DNA of 14,745 nucleotides, from contig CAUJJP010000182.1 of the NCBI GenBank assembly GCA_963205525.1, positions 1-14,745 of the forward strand. The letters run 5' to 3'. Both the position numbers and the translations under genes were made by a program. The notes below the pieces were generated by a model. The model made no database searches. It saw only the letters and a program-made list of their open reading frames with translations, and was not told the DNA's origin. Source of the DNA: Pseudomonadota bacterium. Its GTDB lineage: Bacteria; Pseudomonadota; Gammaproteobacteria; Burkholderiales; Burkholderiaceae. Of the stretch, positions 6,819 to 14,745 are shown piece by piece; position 1 is the stretch's first letter, and every line of letters begins with the position of its first letter.

Positions 6819-7579
6819 ACGACGAACTGCTGCGCTCGCGCATCGAGGACGCCGGCCTGAACGCCAGCGCGCCACCCGAGCAGCGCTGGCTGGACGGCTG
6901 GCTGCTGCGCCTGAACGCCGGCAGCGCCAAGCGCGCCCGCTGCGTCAACGCGCTCGCCGAAGGGCGGCTGGCGCTGGACGAGCGCCTGGCGCTGGCCGCC
7001 GCCGCCTGCGCCGAGCAGGGGCTGCCGCTGCTGTTTCGCATCACCCCCTTCAGCCGCCCGGCGCAGCTGGACGCCGATCTCGCCGCGCGCGGCTGGCGCC
7101 GTTTCGACGACAGCCTCGTCCTGTGGCGGCGCGAGCTGCCGCCGCCCGACCCGGCACTCGAGAAACTGATGCCGCAGGCGGTGAGCGCCGCCCAGTTCGC
7201 CACCATCGTCGGTGCCTTGCGTGGCAGCAGCGCCGAGCAGGTCGCCGCCCATGCGCACCGGCTGCAGAACTCGCCGATCCCGCACCAGGGCTTCGTGCTG
7301 CGCGACGGCGAGGTCATCGTCGCCTGCGGCCAGTTCGCGCGCGAACACGAGCTGGTCGGCCTGTACGACGTCCACACCGCCGCACCCCTGCGCGGCCAGG
7401 GCATCGCGCGCACCCTGTGCGCCTGGATGCTGGACCGTGCGCTGGAGCAGGGCGCACGCCACGCCTATCTGCAGGTCGACGCCGGCAATGCGCCGGCGCT
7501 CGCGGTCTATCGCCGGCTCGGATTCACCGAGGCCTACCGCTACCACTACCGCACGAACGAGCCCGAGTCTGCGGGCTGA
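6815..7579 (+). CDS. GNAT family N-acetyltransferase (two-domain type)
   Basis: A 254-residue protein with a clear C-terminal GNAT fold: LVGLYDVHTAAPLRGQGIAR at 180-199, where RGQGIA is the acetyl-CoA pyrophosphate loop, then YLQVDAGNAPALAVYRRLGF at 218-237 with the typical Asn and Tyr of motif B. The N-terminal half (EQRWLDGWLLRLNAGSAKRA, 22-41) resembles the degenerate first domain of duplicated GNAT proteins of about 250 residues. The substrate is unknown. The start overlaps the parA stop as ATGA and has GCAGGAGT just upstream, so it is co-translated with parA. Its end converges on argC, leaving 26 bp with a CCGGC-CCAT-GCCGG hairpin at 7581-7594 and no T tract. Confidence 0.88.
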   Translation: MNDELLRSRIEDAGLNASAPPEQRWLDGWLLRLNAGSAKRARCVNALAEGRLALDERLALAAAACAEQGLPLLFRITPFSRPAQLDADLAARGWRRFDDSLVLWRRELPPPDPALEKLMPQAVSAAQFATIVGALRGSSAEQVAAHAHRLQNSPIPHQGFVLRDGEVIVACGQFAREHELVGLYDVHTAAPLRGQGIARTLCAWMLDRALEQGARHAYLQVDAGNAPALAVYRRLGFTEAYRYHYRTNEPESAG

Positions 7580-7605
7580 GCCGGCCCATGCCGGGCGCGG
7601 CCTGA

Positions 7606-8547
7606 CTACAAGCCCAGCCCTTCGTCCAGCCCCAGGTGCAGGTTCATGCACTGCACCGCCGCCCCGCTGGCGCCCTTGCCCAGGTTGTCCAGCCGGCAGG
7701 CCAGCAGGACCTGGGTCGCGTTGGCGAACACGAACAGCTCGGCGCGGTTGCTGTCGTTGCAGGCCATGGGGTCGAAGAAGCCCTCGGCCAGGGTGTCCGG
7801 ATCCGCCAGCGGCAGCACGCGCACGAAGCGCTCGCCCTCGTAGTGCGCCGCCAGCACCGCATGCAGCTGCTGGGCGCTGGTGCCCGGCGCCAGCTGCGAC
7901 AGGTGCAGCGGCACCGTCACCGCCAGGCCCTTGTAGAAGTTGGCCACCACCGGCGTGAACAGCGGCGGCAGCGCCAGCCCGGTGTGCGCCGCCATCTCCG
8001 GCAGGTGCTTGTGCGCCAGCGTCAGCGCATAGGGGCGCGGCGCCTGCAGGCGCGGATCCGTCGCCGCCTGGTACTGCGCGATCATGCCCTTGCCGCCGCC
8101 CGAGTAACCCGTGAGAGAGTGTGCGCTCACTGGCGTGTCCTGCGGCACCAGGCCGGCATCCACCAGGGGTCGCAGCAGCAAGATGAAGGCGCTTGCGTGG
8201 CAGCCTGGGTTGGCGATGCGCTTGCTCGTGCGCAGCGCCTGGCGCTGCCCGGGCGCCAGCTCCGGCAGGCCATAGGTCCAGCCGGGCTGGGTACGGTGGG
8301 CGGTGCTGGCGTCGATCAGACAGGTGCGCTCGCTGCGCAGCAGTGCCGCCGCCTCGCGCGCCGCCACGTCGGGCAGGCACAGGAAGGCCACGTCCGCCGC
8401 GTTCAGCAGCTCGGCGCGCGCCGCCGGGTCCTTGCGCCGCTCGGGGTCTATGCGCAGCAGCTCGATGTCGGGCCGGCCGGCCAGCACCTCGTGGATGCGC
8501 AGGCCGGTCGTGCCTTCCTGACCGTCGACGAACACTGTATGGGCCAT
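7606..8547 (-). CDS. argC: N-acetyl-gamma-glutamyl-phosphate reductase, type 2-like (ArgC)
   Basis: A 313-residue NADPH-dependent reductase of arginine biosynthesis, converting N-acetylglutamyl phosphate to the semialdehyde. The nucleotide-binding [10 protein letters not shown] (11-20) with VFVDGQ before it, FLCLPD (55-60), the DASTAHR loop (79-85) and the active-site NPGCHASAF with C116 are visible. The short length (about 313) and the VDGQEGTTG start fit the type 2 subfamily, not the 340-residue type 1. The residue after the catalytic Cys is His where Tyr is common. The start at 8547 gives the standard N-terminus; no ribosome binding site is evident. It is antisense to the par operon, convergent with the GNAT gene and divergent (42 bp) from the hydrolase. 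No other arg gene is in the window. Confidence 0.93.
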   Translation of the reverse strand: MAHTVFVDGQEGTTGLRIHEVLAGRPDIELLRIDPERRKDPAARAELLNAADVAFLCLPDVAAREAAALLRSERTCLIDASTAHRTQPGWTYGLPELAPGQRQALRTSKRIANPGCHASAFILLLRPLVDAGLVPQDTPVSAHSLTGYSGGGKGMIAQYQAATDPRLQAPRPYALTLAHKHLPEMAAHTGLALPPLFTPVVANFYKGLAVTVPLHLSQLAPGTSAQQLHAVLAAHYEGERFVRVLPLADPDTLAEGFFDPMACNDSNRAELFVFANATQVLLACRLDNLGKGASGAAVQCMNLHLGLDEGLGL

Positions 8548-8589
8548 GGGTGCAGCGCTGGGAAACAATGGCAGCGCACAGGATAAGCG

Positions 8590-9144
8590 ATGCCACCGAT
8601 CTACCTTCTGCCGGGCTGGCTGAACTCCGGCCCCGAACACTGGCAAAGCCGCTGGGAGCGGCTGCACGGCGACACCCGCGTGCTGCAGGACGACTGGCAG
8701 TGGCCGCGCCGCGGCGACTGGATGGCACGTCTGGACGAGGCGCTGCTGGCCGCCCCCGCCACCCCGGTGCTGCTGGCGGCACACAGCCTGGGCTGCCTGC
8801 TGGTGGCCGCCTGGGCGGCGCACAGCCGCCACACGGCGCGCGTGGCCGGCGCCCTGCTGGTGGCGCCGCCGGACATCGAGCACGCCGACACGCCGCCGCA
8901 GCTCAGCGGCTGGCGGCCGATCGAGCGCCGCCGCCTGCCCTTCCCGGCGCAGGCGGTGATCAGCCGCGACGACCCCTTCGGCGCCTTCGACCGCATGCAG
9001 GCGCTGGCCCAGGCCTGGGGCGCGCAGGTGCTGGACGCCGGAGCGCGCGGCCACCTGAACGCCGAATCGGGCCTCGGCGACTGGCCCGAGGGGCGCAGCC
9101 TCCTGGCGCGGTTGGCGCGGCTGGCGGCCGCCGACGGCGGCTGA
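8590..9144 (+). CDS. RBBP9/YdeN-like alpha/beta hydrolase
   Basis: A 184-residue small alpha/beta hydrolase of the RBBP9/YdeN family of serine hydrolases. It opens with [20 protein letters not shown] (4-23), typical of the family. The nucleophile elbow is AHSLGC with S66; the acid is probably D127 or D128 in SRDDPF; the histidine is H155 in [16 protein letters not shown]. The triad therefore looks intact. The physiological substrate of bacterial members is unknown. AGGA lies 6 bases before the ATG. The gene ends 14 bases before parB and is probably co-transcribed with it; its promoter must lie in the 42-bp gap shared with argC, unless transcription reads through argC from parA. Confidence 0.88.
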   Translation: MPPIYLLPGWLNSGPEHWQSRWERLHGDTRVLQDDWQWPRRGDWMARLDEALLAAPATPVLLAAHSLGCLLVAAWAAHSRHTARVAGALLVAPPDIEHADTPPQLSGWRPIERRRLPFPAQAVISRDDPFGAFDRMQALAQAWGAQVLDAGARGHLNAESGLGDWPEGRSLLARLARLAAADGG

Positions 9145-9158
9145 CCGACAATCGCGCC

Positions 9159-10052
9159 ATGGCGACCAAGAAACCCAAGGGCCTGGGGCTGGGCCTGGAG
9201 GCGCTGCTCGGCCCCAAGGTCAGCGAACCCGCGACCGCCGACGGCCAGCCGTCCAGCCTGCCGCTGGCGGCGCTGCAGCCCGGCAAGTACCAGCCGCGCA
9301 CGCGCATGGACGAGGGCTCGCTGTACGAGCTCGCCGAGAGCATACGCAGCCAGGGCGTGATGCAGCCCATCCTCGTGCGCCCGCTGGCCGATCCCGGCCG
9401 CTACGAGATCATCGCCGGCGAACGCCGCTATCGCGCCGCCACCCTGGCCGGCCTGGCGCAGGTACCCGTGCTGGTGAAGCCGGTGGCCGACGAGGCGGCG
9501 GCGGTGATGGCGCTGATCGAGAACATCCAGCGCGAAGACCTCAACCCGCTGGAGGAGGCGCAAGGCCTGAAGCGGCTGGTCGACGAGTTCGGCCTCACCC
9601 ACGAGCAGGCGGCGCAGGCGGTGGGCCGCAGCCGCAGCGCGGCGAGCAACCTGCTGCGCCTGCTCCACCTGGCCGAGCCGGTGCAGCAGATGCTGCTCGC
9701 GGGCGACCTGGACATGGGCCATGCGCGCGCCCTGCTGGCGCTGTCGGGCGCCGGCCAGATCACGAGCGCGAACGAGATCGCGGCGCGCAAGCTCAGCGTG
9801 CGCGAGGCGGAGAAGCTGGTCGCACGCGCCGCCAGCGGCGGCCGCCAGGCACCGCTGCTGCGCGTCAAGGCCGAGCCTTCGCGCGACATCGCGCGCCTGG
9901 AGTCGCGGCTCGCGGACCACCTCACGGCGGCGGTCGAGATCCGGGTCAAGAAGCGCACCCGGCGCGGCGAGCAGGGCGAGATCGCGATCCGCTTCGACTC
10001 GCTGGACGAGCTCAACGGCCTGCTGCAGCGGCTGGGACTGGGCGAGACCTGA
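9159..10052 (+). CDS. parB: Chromosome-partitioning protein ParB (Spo0J)
   Basis: A 297-residue CTP-dependent clamp that loads at parS. Visible: a basic N-terminus [18 protein letters not shown], which in the family stimulates ParA; the CTP-binding domain with [20 protein letters not shown], the arginine motif GERRYRAA (87-94) and [14 protein letters not shown] (121-134); the helix-turn-helix [20 protein letters not shown] (147-166) that reads par[13 protein letters not shown]; and a C-terminal dimerisation region from about 240. The start at 9159 gives the standard N-terminus; the longer frame extends into the hydrolase gene. No Shine-Dalgarno is seen, and a weak -10-like GACAAT ends 6 bases before the ATG. 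It converges on the HD-GYP gene with a 12-bp gap. Confidence 0.97.
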   Translation: MATKKPKGLGLGLEALLGPKVSEPATADGQPSSLPLAALQPGKYQPRTRMDEGSLYELAESIRSQGVMQPILVRPLADPGRYEIIAGERRYRAATLAGLAQVPVLVKPVADEAAAVMALIENIQREDLNPLEEAQGLKRLVDEFGLTHEQAAQAVGRSRSAASNLLRLLHLAEPVQQMLLAGDLDMGHARALLALSGAGQITSANEIAARKLSVREAEKLVARAASGGRQAPLLRVKAEPSRDIARLESRLADHLTAAVEIRVKKRTRRGEQGEIAIRFDSLDELNGLLQRLGLGET

Positions 10053-10064
10053 GCGACGACGCTG

Positions 10065-11447
10065 CTACTGCCGCGGCGCCACACCGGCCACCGCTTCAGC
10101 CGTCGCCGACGGACTGTGCACGGCCTCAACCGCCAAGGCGTCGCCCTCCTCGAGCCAGTGCTTCAGCCAAGCGGGCAGCTGCTCGTCCGGCGTCGCGCGC
10201 CAGCGGCGTCGCACGAGGCGCCCGACAGCCTGCAGCTGCCAGACCATCTCGCCCACGAGCAGATCGAGCTCCACCCGCAAATCCTCACTCCCCGCCTGCG
10301 GCCCCAACATCGCCAGTTGCGCCTGGGTTGCACCGGCAGCCGCCAGACGCCCGAGCGCCTGCGTCGCCTGGCGCCACCCCTCAACAACCACACGCTGACG
10401 CGCCGATATCAAGCCGGCTGGGGGCACGCTCGGCCAGCGCTGGAGCAGCAACTCCACCGCCGCGAGCGCCTTCAGCGGATCACGCGTCGGCGGTGGCGGC
10501 GGGTCGGGTGGCAACCGAGCGAGCAGCACGTTCAGCTCGGCCACTGCCGCCGCGTCGTAGCGCCTATGGTTCAGCCGCATGGCCAGCGAAAGCCGCCGCG
10601 CAGGGTACGGCCTGCTGCCGGAGAACATGCCTGTGGCCAGCTCGGCCATTGCCAGCGCTCTTCCCCATGTGCTGATCGCTTGACCCACCAGATGGCGCGG
10701 ATAGCCGCTGCCATCGAGCAACTCATGGTGCTCGAGAACGGCCGCGAGCACTGCGCGCGGGATCTCGTGGTGCCGCTCGAGCTGGGCCGTCGACAGCACA
10801 GGGTGCAGATCCAGCTGGCGCTGCTGGTCGCGGCTGAGCAGCTTTCCAGACTGCTCCAGCAACGGGTCCAGATGCAGCAGCCCGAGGTCATGGGTCACGC
10901 CGGCGAGTGCCATATGACGCTGGTCGTAGCGATTGCCGCCCAGCCGCACCGCCAGCCATGCGGCCGTCACCGCCGCCCGCAAGGCATGCATCCAGGCGGC
11001 AGGTCGGGTCTCACGCAACAGCGTCAGCTGGAAGGCCACCGGCGCCGGCAGCGGAAGCAGCGAGATCTCCTCCAGCAGCTGGCTGCGCTGCCGCCCCTGC
11101 CCGGCCATGAGCGCGAACAGCGGTTCGTTGCAGCACAAGGTCTGCACCGCATCGCCAAGCGCCTGTGCCGTCAGCACGAACTCCGTCTGCAGGCTTTCAG
11201 CCAGGGGCTGCGCCAGCAGGTGCTTGTGCAGCCGCTCGTACAAGCACTCGTCGATGCGCACACCTTGGCCGAGCAGTTTGACGCCACGGGTGTTGTACAC
11301 GGAGGATCGCACGAACACCGGGCGGCGCGCCCCAAGCTCAGCGACGGCGCGCACGAAGTGGGCGCTGGTATCGGCCGCGGCAGGCCTGGCTTTCGGGCTT
11401 TCGGTACCCGGTGCCGCCGCGACCGTGGGCCGATCCCGCTCAACCAT
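10065..11447 (-). CDS. HD-GYP-type domain protein, possible cyclic-di-GMP phosphodiesterase
   Basis: A 460-residue soluble protein. The HD-GYP core spans about residues 153-270: VTHDLGLLHLDPLL (185-198) carries the HD pair at 186-187, DLHPVLS carries H215, and LEHHELLDGSGYPRHL (238-253) carries the HH pair and the GYP triad. Canonical HD-GYP domains read HDIGK; here the position after HDLG is Leu, not Lys, so catalysis may be altered or absent. The N-terminal 150 residues include a VFVRSSVYNTRGVKLLGQG segment and no recognisable sensor. After a DPPPPPTRDP linker comes a helical C-terminus. The start at 11447 overlaps the MFS stop by 8 bases, implying coupling. Whether it acts on cyclic-di-GMP is inference. 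Confidence 0.85.
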   Translation of the reverse strand: MVERDRPTVAAAPGTESPKARPAAADTSAHFVRAVAELGARRPVFVRSSVYNTRGVKLLGQGVRIDECLYERLHKHLLAQPLAESLQTEFVLTAQALGDAVQTLCCNEPLFALMAGQGRQRSQLLEEISLLPLPAPVAFQLTLLRETRPAAWMHALRAAVTAAWLAVRLGGNRYDQRHMALAGVTHDLGLLHLDPLLEQSGKLLSRDQQRQLDLHPVLSTAQLERHHEIPRAVLAAVLEHHELLDGSGYPRHLVGQAISTWGRALAMAELATGMFSGSRPYPARRLSLAMRLNHRRYDAAAVAELNVLLARLPPDPPPPPTRDPLKALAAVELLLQRWPSVPPAGLISARQRVVVEGWRQATQALGRLAAAGATQAQLAMLGPQAGSEDLRVELDLLVGEMVWQLQAVGRLVRRRWRATPDEQLPAWLKHWLEEGDALAVEAVHSPSATAEAVAGVAPRQ

Positions 11448-12612
11448 AAGCGCGCGCCTGCGGCCGCAGCGCCAGCCAGGCCAGCGCCAGCGACACCAGC
11501 ACCAGCGGCAGCAGCGATCCCAGGTTGAGCAGCCGCCAGCCCTGGGTGGTGACGAGCGCGCCGCTGGCAAACGAGGTCAGGGCCATGGTGGCGAACACGC
11601 AGGTGTCCATGGCGCCCTGCGCGCGCGTCTTCTCTTCCGGCCGGTAGCTGTCGGTGAGCAGCGTCGTCGCCCCCGTGTAGAGGAAGTTCCAGCCCACCCC
11701 CAGCAGCGCCAGGGCCCACAGGAAGTGCATCAGCTCCACCCCCGACAAGGCGATCGCCACGCAGGCGAAGTTCAGCAGCGCGCCCAGCGCCATCACCGGC
11801 AGCACGCCGAAGCGCTTGATCAGGTGGCCGGTGAAGAAGCCGGGAACGAACATGCCCAGCACATGCCACTCGATCACCAGCGCGGCGTCGCTGAACGGCA
11901 TGCCGCACTGCTGCATCGCCAGCGGCGTGGCCGCCATCAGCAGGTTCATCACCCCGTAGGCCAGCGCCGCCGCCACCACCGCCACCACGAAGGTCGGCTG
12001 GCGTGCGATCTCGCGCAGCGGCCGCCCGTGTGAATCGCCGGGCTGCGGCGCGCGGTGCTCGGGGAAGCGGATCGCCGACATCAGCGCCAGCCCCAGCAAG
12101 GCCACCGCGATCAGCGCCACATAGGCGCCGGCAAAGGGGGCGGGCAGCCAGTTGCGGGTCAGGGTGGCCAGGTTGGGCCCGATGAAGGCGCCGGCCACCC
12201 CGCCGGCCATCACGAGCGAGATCGCCATCTCCTTGAACTCCGGGCGCGCCAGCTCCAGCCCGGCGAAGCGGTAGAGCTGGGCGTTGGCGTTGTAGAAGCC
12301 CGCCACCACGGTGGCCGCCACCAGGCCCCAGAAGCTGCCCACCGCCACCGCCAGCGCGCCCGCGGCGGCCGACAGCGCGGCCACCACCAGCCCGATCTGG
12401 AACGAGCGCTTGCGCCCCAGCCTGGCCTGGGTGCGCGCCACCAGCGGCGCCGACAGCGCGCCGCCCACCACATAGCCCATCACCGGCAGCGTGGCCATCC
12501 AGCCCAGCGGCGCCATCTGCAGCCCGACCAGCCCGTTGATGGCGATGAAGGTGACGTTGTTGGTCAGGAACAGCGCCTGGCACAGCACGAGCAGGAACAG
12601 CGGTCGGTTCAT
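11440..12612 (-). CDS. Major facilitator superfamily transporter
   Basis: A 390-residue membrane protein with about 12 hydrophobic helices. The motif between helices 2 and 3, LVARTQARLGRKRSFQIG, is the MFS loop with the GRK/R signature. Other visible parts are GFYNANAQLYRFAGLELARP, GGVAGAFIGPNLA, and WNFLYTGATTLLTDSYRPEE near helix 10. The substrate cannot be inferred. The start MNRPLFLLVLCQALF at 12612 is chosen because the first helix begins there; the longer frame to 12711 adds 33 polar residues (Cys/His/Pro rich) with no family look. It is the first gene of a leftward pair with the HD-GYP gene, which overlaps its stop by 8 bases. Confidence 0.9.
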   Translation of the reverse strand: MNRPLFLLVLCQALFLTNNVTFIAINGLVGLQMAPLGWMATLPVMGYVVGGALSAPLVARTQARLGRKRSFQIGLVVAALSAAAGALAVAVGSFWGLVAATVVAGFYNANAQLYRFAGLELARPEFKEMAISLVMAGGVAGAFIGPNLATLTRNWLPAPFAGAYVALIAVALLGLALMSAIRFPEHRAPQPGDSHGRPLREIARQPTFVVAVVAAALAYGVMNLLMAATPLAMQQCGMPFSDAALVIEWHVLGMFVPGFFTGHLIKRFGVLPVMALGALLNFACVAIALSGVELMHFLWALALLGVGWNFLYTGATTLLTDSYRPEEKTRAQGAMDTCVFATMALTSFASGALVTTQGWRLLNLGSLLPLVLVSLALAWLALRPQARAYG

Positions 12613-13005
12613 CGCGCCATCATCGCATGCCGCCACGGGTATGCACGCGGGGTGCGCGTGTCGGCAGCCGCGCCCCACGCCGCGTTGAGGCTCTGGGAGT
12701 TCGTCGGCCATGGGGCGTTCTCAGGCCCGACCGAGGCATGCGCATGGCCCCAGGAACAGGCCATTGCATGGCCGCAGCGCAAGACCCGAATACCCATGCA
12801 CGGCCAACGACCGGAAATGGAATGTGAAGATGGCCCTTGTCTGACCCTATCAAGACGCCACATGATGCAAGGTACGCACATGCGAATCTGAGTCGGAAAG
12901 CTCTGATGACGCCCGGGTCCGTACAGCCGGGACGTCGCCAGAACTTCCCCAGGTCGATGCCACCCCGCAAGGTCGGCGCCGGCCGCTGCCACTGCAGGAG
13001 ATCGC
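12613..13005. other. Gene-free divergent region between the MFS gene and prkA
   Basis: A 393-bp region with no convincing coding frame; open frames here lack family sense. It should hold the promoters of both divergent genes. The part 12775-12900 is visibly less GC-rich than its surroundings. CATG occurs eight times between 12626 and 12882 (12626, 12709, 12737, 12743, 12767, 12795, 12861, 12879). An inverted repeat GGCCAT-TGC-ATGGCC lies at 12759-12773, and CCCGG/CCGGG arms lie at 12912-12931. A weak TTGTCT...CATGAT pair (12837-12866, 18-base spacer) could serve prkA. GCAGGAGA just before 13006 is the prkA ribosome binding site. Confidence 0.5.
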
Positions 13006-14745
13006 ATGGACGTCATCAGCAGCTTCGCCGCTCGCTACGAGCGCACCCGCGAGGAAGTGCTCTCGCTCGAGGACTACCTCGCCGAGTGCAAGCGCAATCC
13101 TCTGGCCTACGCCACCGCCGCCGAGCGCATGCTCAAGGCCATCGGCGAGCCCACCCCCATAGACACCCGCAACGACCCGCGGCTGTCGCGCATCCTCCAG
13201 AACAAGGTGATCAAGGTCTACCCGGCCTTCGCCGAGTTCTACGGCATGGAAGACTCGATCGAGCAGGTCGTCTCCTACTTCCGCCACGCCGCCCAGGGGC
13301 TGGAGGAGAAGAAGCAGATCCTGTACCTGCTGGGCCCGGTGGGCGGCGGCAAGAGCAGCATCGCCGAGCGGCTCAAGCAGCTCATGGAGCAGGTGCCCTT
13401 CTACGCGCTGGAGGGCAGCCCGGTGAACGAAAGCCCGCTGGGCCTGTTCGACCCGGTGGAGGACGGCCCCATCCTGCAGCAGGAATACGGCATCGCGGCG
13501 CGCCACCTCACGCGCATCATGAGCCCGTGGGCGGTCAAGCGGCTGGAGGAGTACGGCGGCGACATCCGGCGCTTTCGTGTCGTCAAGCGCTACCCCAGCG
13601 TGCTCAAGCAAGTCGGCATCAGCAAGACCGAGCCGGGCGACGAGAACAACCAGGACATCTCCAGCCTGGTGGGCAAGGTCGACATCCGCAAGCTCGAAAG
13701 CTACGCCCAGGACGACCCCGACGCCTACAGCTTCAGCGGCGGCCTGTGCCTGGCCAACCAGGGGCTGCTCGAGTTCGTGGAGATGTTCAAGGCGCCGATC
13801 AAGGTGCTGCACCCGCTGCTCACCGCGACCCAGGAGGGCAACTACAAGGGCACCGAGGGCTTCGGTGCCATGCCCTTCGACGGCATCGTGCTCGCGCACA
13901 GCAACGAAAGCGAGTGGAAGGCCTTCCGCAACAACAAGAACAACGAGGCCTTCCTGGACCGCATCTACATCGTCAAGGTGCCGTACTGCCTGCGCTTCTC
14001 GGAAGAGGTCAGGATCTACGACAAGCTGCTGCGCAACAGCAGCCTGGCGCACGCCACCTGCGCCCCGGGCACGCTGAAGATGATGGCCCAGTTCGCGGTC
14101 CTGACGCGGCTCAAGGAGCCGGAGAACTCGAGCCTGTTCTCCAAGATGCAGGTCTACGACGGCGAGAACCTCAAGGACACCGACCCGCGCGCCAAGAGCA
14201 TCCAGGAGTACCGCGACTACGCCGGCGTCGACGAGGGCATGAGCGGCATCAGCACCCGCTTCGCCTACAAGATCATCTCCAAGGTCTTCAACTTCGACTC
14301 CAGCGAACTCGCCGCCAACCCGGTGCACCTGATGTACGTGCTCGAGCAGCAGATCGAGCGCGAGCAGTTCCCCAAGGAGCTCGAGGAGAAGTACGTCGGC
14401 TTCATCAAGGAACAGCTCTCGCCGCGCTACGCCGAGTTCATCGGCAAGGAGATCCAGACCGCCTACCTGGAGAGCTACAGCGAGTACGGCCAGAACATCT
14501 TCGACCGCTACGTCACCTACGCCGACTACTGGATCCAGGACCACGAGTACCGCGACACCGACACCGGCGAGGTCTTCGACCGCGCGGCGCTGAACGCCGA
14601 GCTGGAGAAGATCGAGAAGCCCGCCGGCATCGCCAACCCGAAGGACTTCCGCAACGAGATCGTCAACTTCGTGCTGCGCGCGCGCGCCAACAACCAGGGC
14701 AAGAACCCGGTCTGGACCAGCTACGAAAAGCTGCGCGCGGTGATC
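13006..14745 (+). CDS. prkA: PrkA/YeaG family serine protein kinase (3' end outside the window)
   Basis: The frame from ATG 13006 runs without a stop to the last base, giving 580 residues of a family that is about 640 long, so roughly 60 are missing by window truncation. It begins MDVISSFAARYERTREEVLS. The AAA-type N-terminal domain carries Walker A GPVGGGKSS (110-118). Family blocks follow: SPLGLFDPVEDG (143-154), DISSLVGKVDIRKLESYAQD (217-236), FSGGLCLANQGLLEFVEMFK (243-262), LTATQEGNYKGTEGFGAMPF (272-291) and AHSNESEWKAF (297-307). The kinase-like C-terminal domain begins near 420. GCAGGAGA lies just upstream of the ATG. In enterobacteria the homologue is stress- and nitrogen-starvation-induced and followed by a DUF444 (yeaH) gene; that neighbour would lie beyond this window. 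A 564-codon open frame on the opposite strand is a composition shadow. Confidence 0.95.
   Translation, partial: MDVISSFAARYERTREEVLSLEDYLAECKRNPLAYATAAERMLKAIGEPTPIDTRNDPRLSRILQNKVIKVYPAFAEFYGMEDSIEQVVSYFRHAAQGLEEKKQILYLLGPVGGGKSSIAERLKQLMEQVPFYALEGSPVNESPLGLFDPVEDGPILQQEYGIAARHLTRIMSPWAVKRLEEYGGDIRRFRVVKRYPSVLKQVGISKTEPGDENNQDISSLVGKVDIRKLESYAQDDPDAYSFSGGLCLANQGLLEFVEMFKAPIKVLHPLLTATQEGNYKGTEGFGAMPFDGIVLAHSNESEWKAFRNNKNNEAFLDRIYIVKVPYCLRFSEEVRIYDKLLRNSSLAHATCAPGTLKMMAQFAVLTRLKEPENSSLFSKMQVYDGENLKDTDPRAKSIQEYRDYAGVDEGMSGISTRFAYKIISKVFNFDSSELAANPVHLMYVLEQQIEREQFPKELEEKYVGFIKEQLSPRYAEFIGKEIQTAYLESYSEYGQNIFDRYVTYADYWIQDHEYRDTDTGEVFDRAALNAELEKIEKPAGIANPKDFRNEIVNFVLRARANNQGKNPVWTSYEKLRAVI

Noticed and set aside
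7581..7594. CCGGC-CCAT-GCCGG hairpin between GNAT and argC as a bidirectional terminator
   Set aside because: Only 5-bp arms and no T tract; a like structure (CCGGC-ATAC-GCCGG, 5366-5379) occurs after rsmG, where genes continue in the same direction. Such short GC palindromes are expected by chance here.
6788..8782. 664-codon minus-strand open frame
   Set aside because: It runs through the GNAT gene and argC in the wrong frame and matches no family; argC occupies another minus frame.
9660..12583. Long plus-strand frames opposite the HD-GYP and MFS genes, and a minus-strand frame of 470 codons across both
   Set aside because: His/Gln/Arg- or Gly/Ala/Arg-rich shadows. The minus-strand frames with HD-GYP and transporter motifs are the real genes.
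12609..13016. Short open frames in the gap between the MFS gene and prkA
   Set aside because: No ribosome binding sites at their starts, Cys/His/Trp/Pro-rich nonsense composition, and overlapping frames on both strands.
12850..14544. 564-codon open frame on the minus strand opposite prkA
   Set aside because: It consists of Val/Leu/Asp/His-rich sequence without motifs, a typical shadow of a GC-rich gene. The plus strand is an unmistakable PrkA protein.

Overview
The window reads as a GC-rich chromosomal segment of a betaproteobacterium, most likely Burkholderiales or a near relative. Third codon positions are strongly G/C, genes are densely packed, and the core is a mnmG-rsmG...parA...parB neighbourhood of the kind found near the replication origin in many proteobacteria. 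No tRNA, rRNA, CRISPR array, insertion sequence or phage gene was seen. Family assignments come from motifs recognised by eye; no database search was run.

Layout, left to right. (1) A leftward gene leaves the window at base 1 (only 24 codons visible). Behind it lies a leftward LuxR-type HTH regulator (162-839), divergent from a histidine phosphatase (1045-1659). (2) An accessory-looking stretch follows (1660-2776): an 11-bp tandem repeat, paired hairpins, a 70-residue unknown ORF, a 7-bp tandem repeat, and a small DUF2061-like membrane protein whose promoter overlaps a Fur-box-like palindrome. (3) The core segregation and tRNA/rRNA-modification block runs rightward (2777-7579): mnmG, rsmG, a LysE-type exporter, parA and a GNAT acetyltransferase, with overlapping or closely spaced ends. 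Two near-consensus parS sites lie inside the coding sequences of mnmG and rsmG. (4) A type-2-like argC sits on the opposite strand (7606-8547), followed by a rightward RBBP9/YdeN-like hydrolase and parB, so parA and parB are about 2.3 kb apart. (5) A leftward pair, an MFS transporter and an HD-GYP-type protein overlapping by 8 bases, converges on parB. (6) After a 393-bp gap rich in CATG tetramers comes prkA (PrkA/YeaG serine kinase), cut by the right edge.

How it works together: ParA and ParB with the two parS sites form a chromosome partition system. MnmG (tRNA wobble uridine) and RsmG (16S rRNA) are the usual housekeeping neighbours. The exporter, acetyltransferase, hydrolase and argC look like passengers in the locus. 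The most notable observations are the parS sites in genes, the split parA/parB pair with antisense argC, the Fur-like promoter, the two short-period tandem repeats, and the CATG cluster ahead of prkA. Nothing here is clearly a new multi-gene system.
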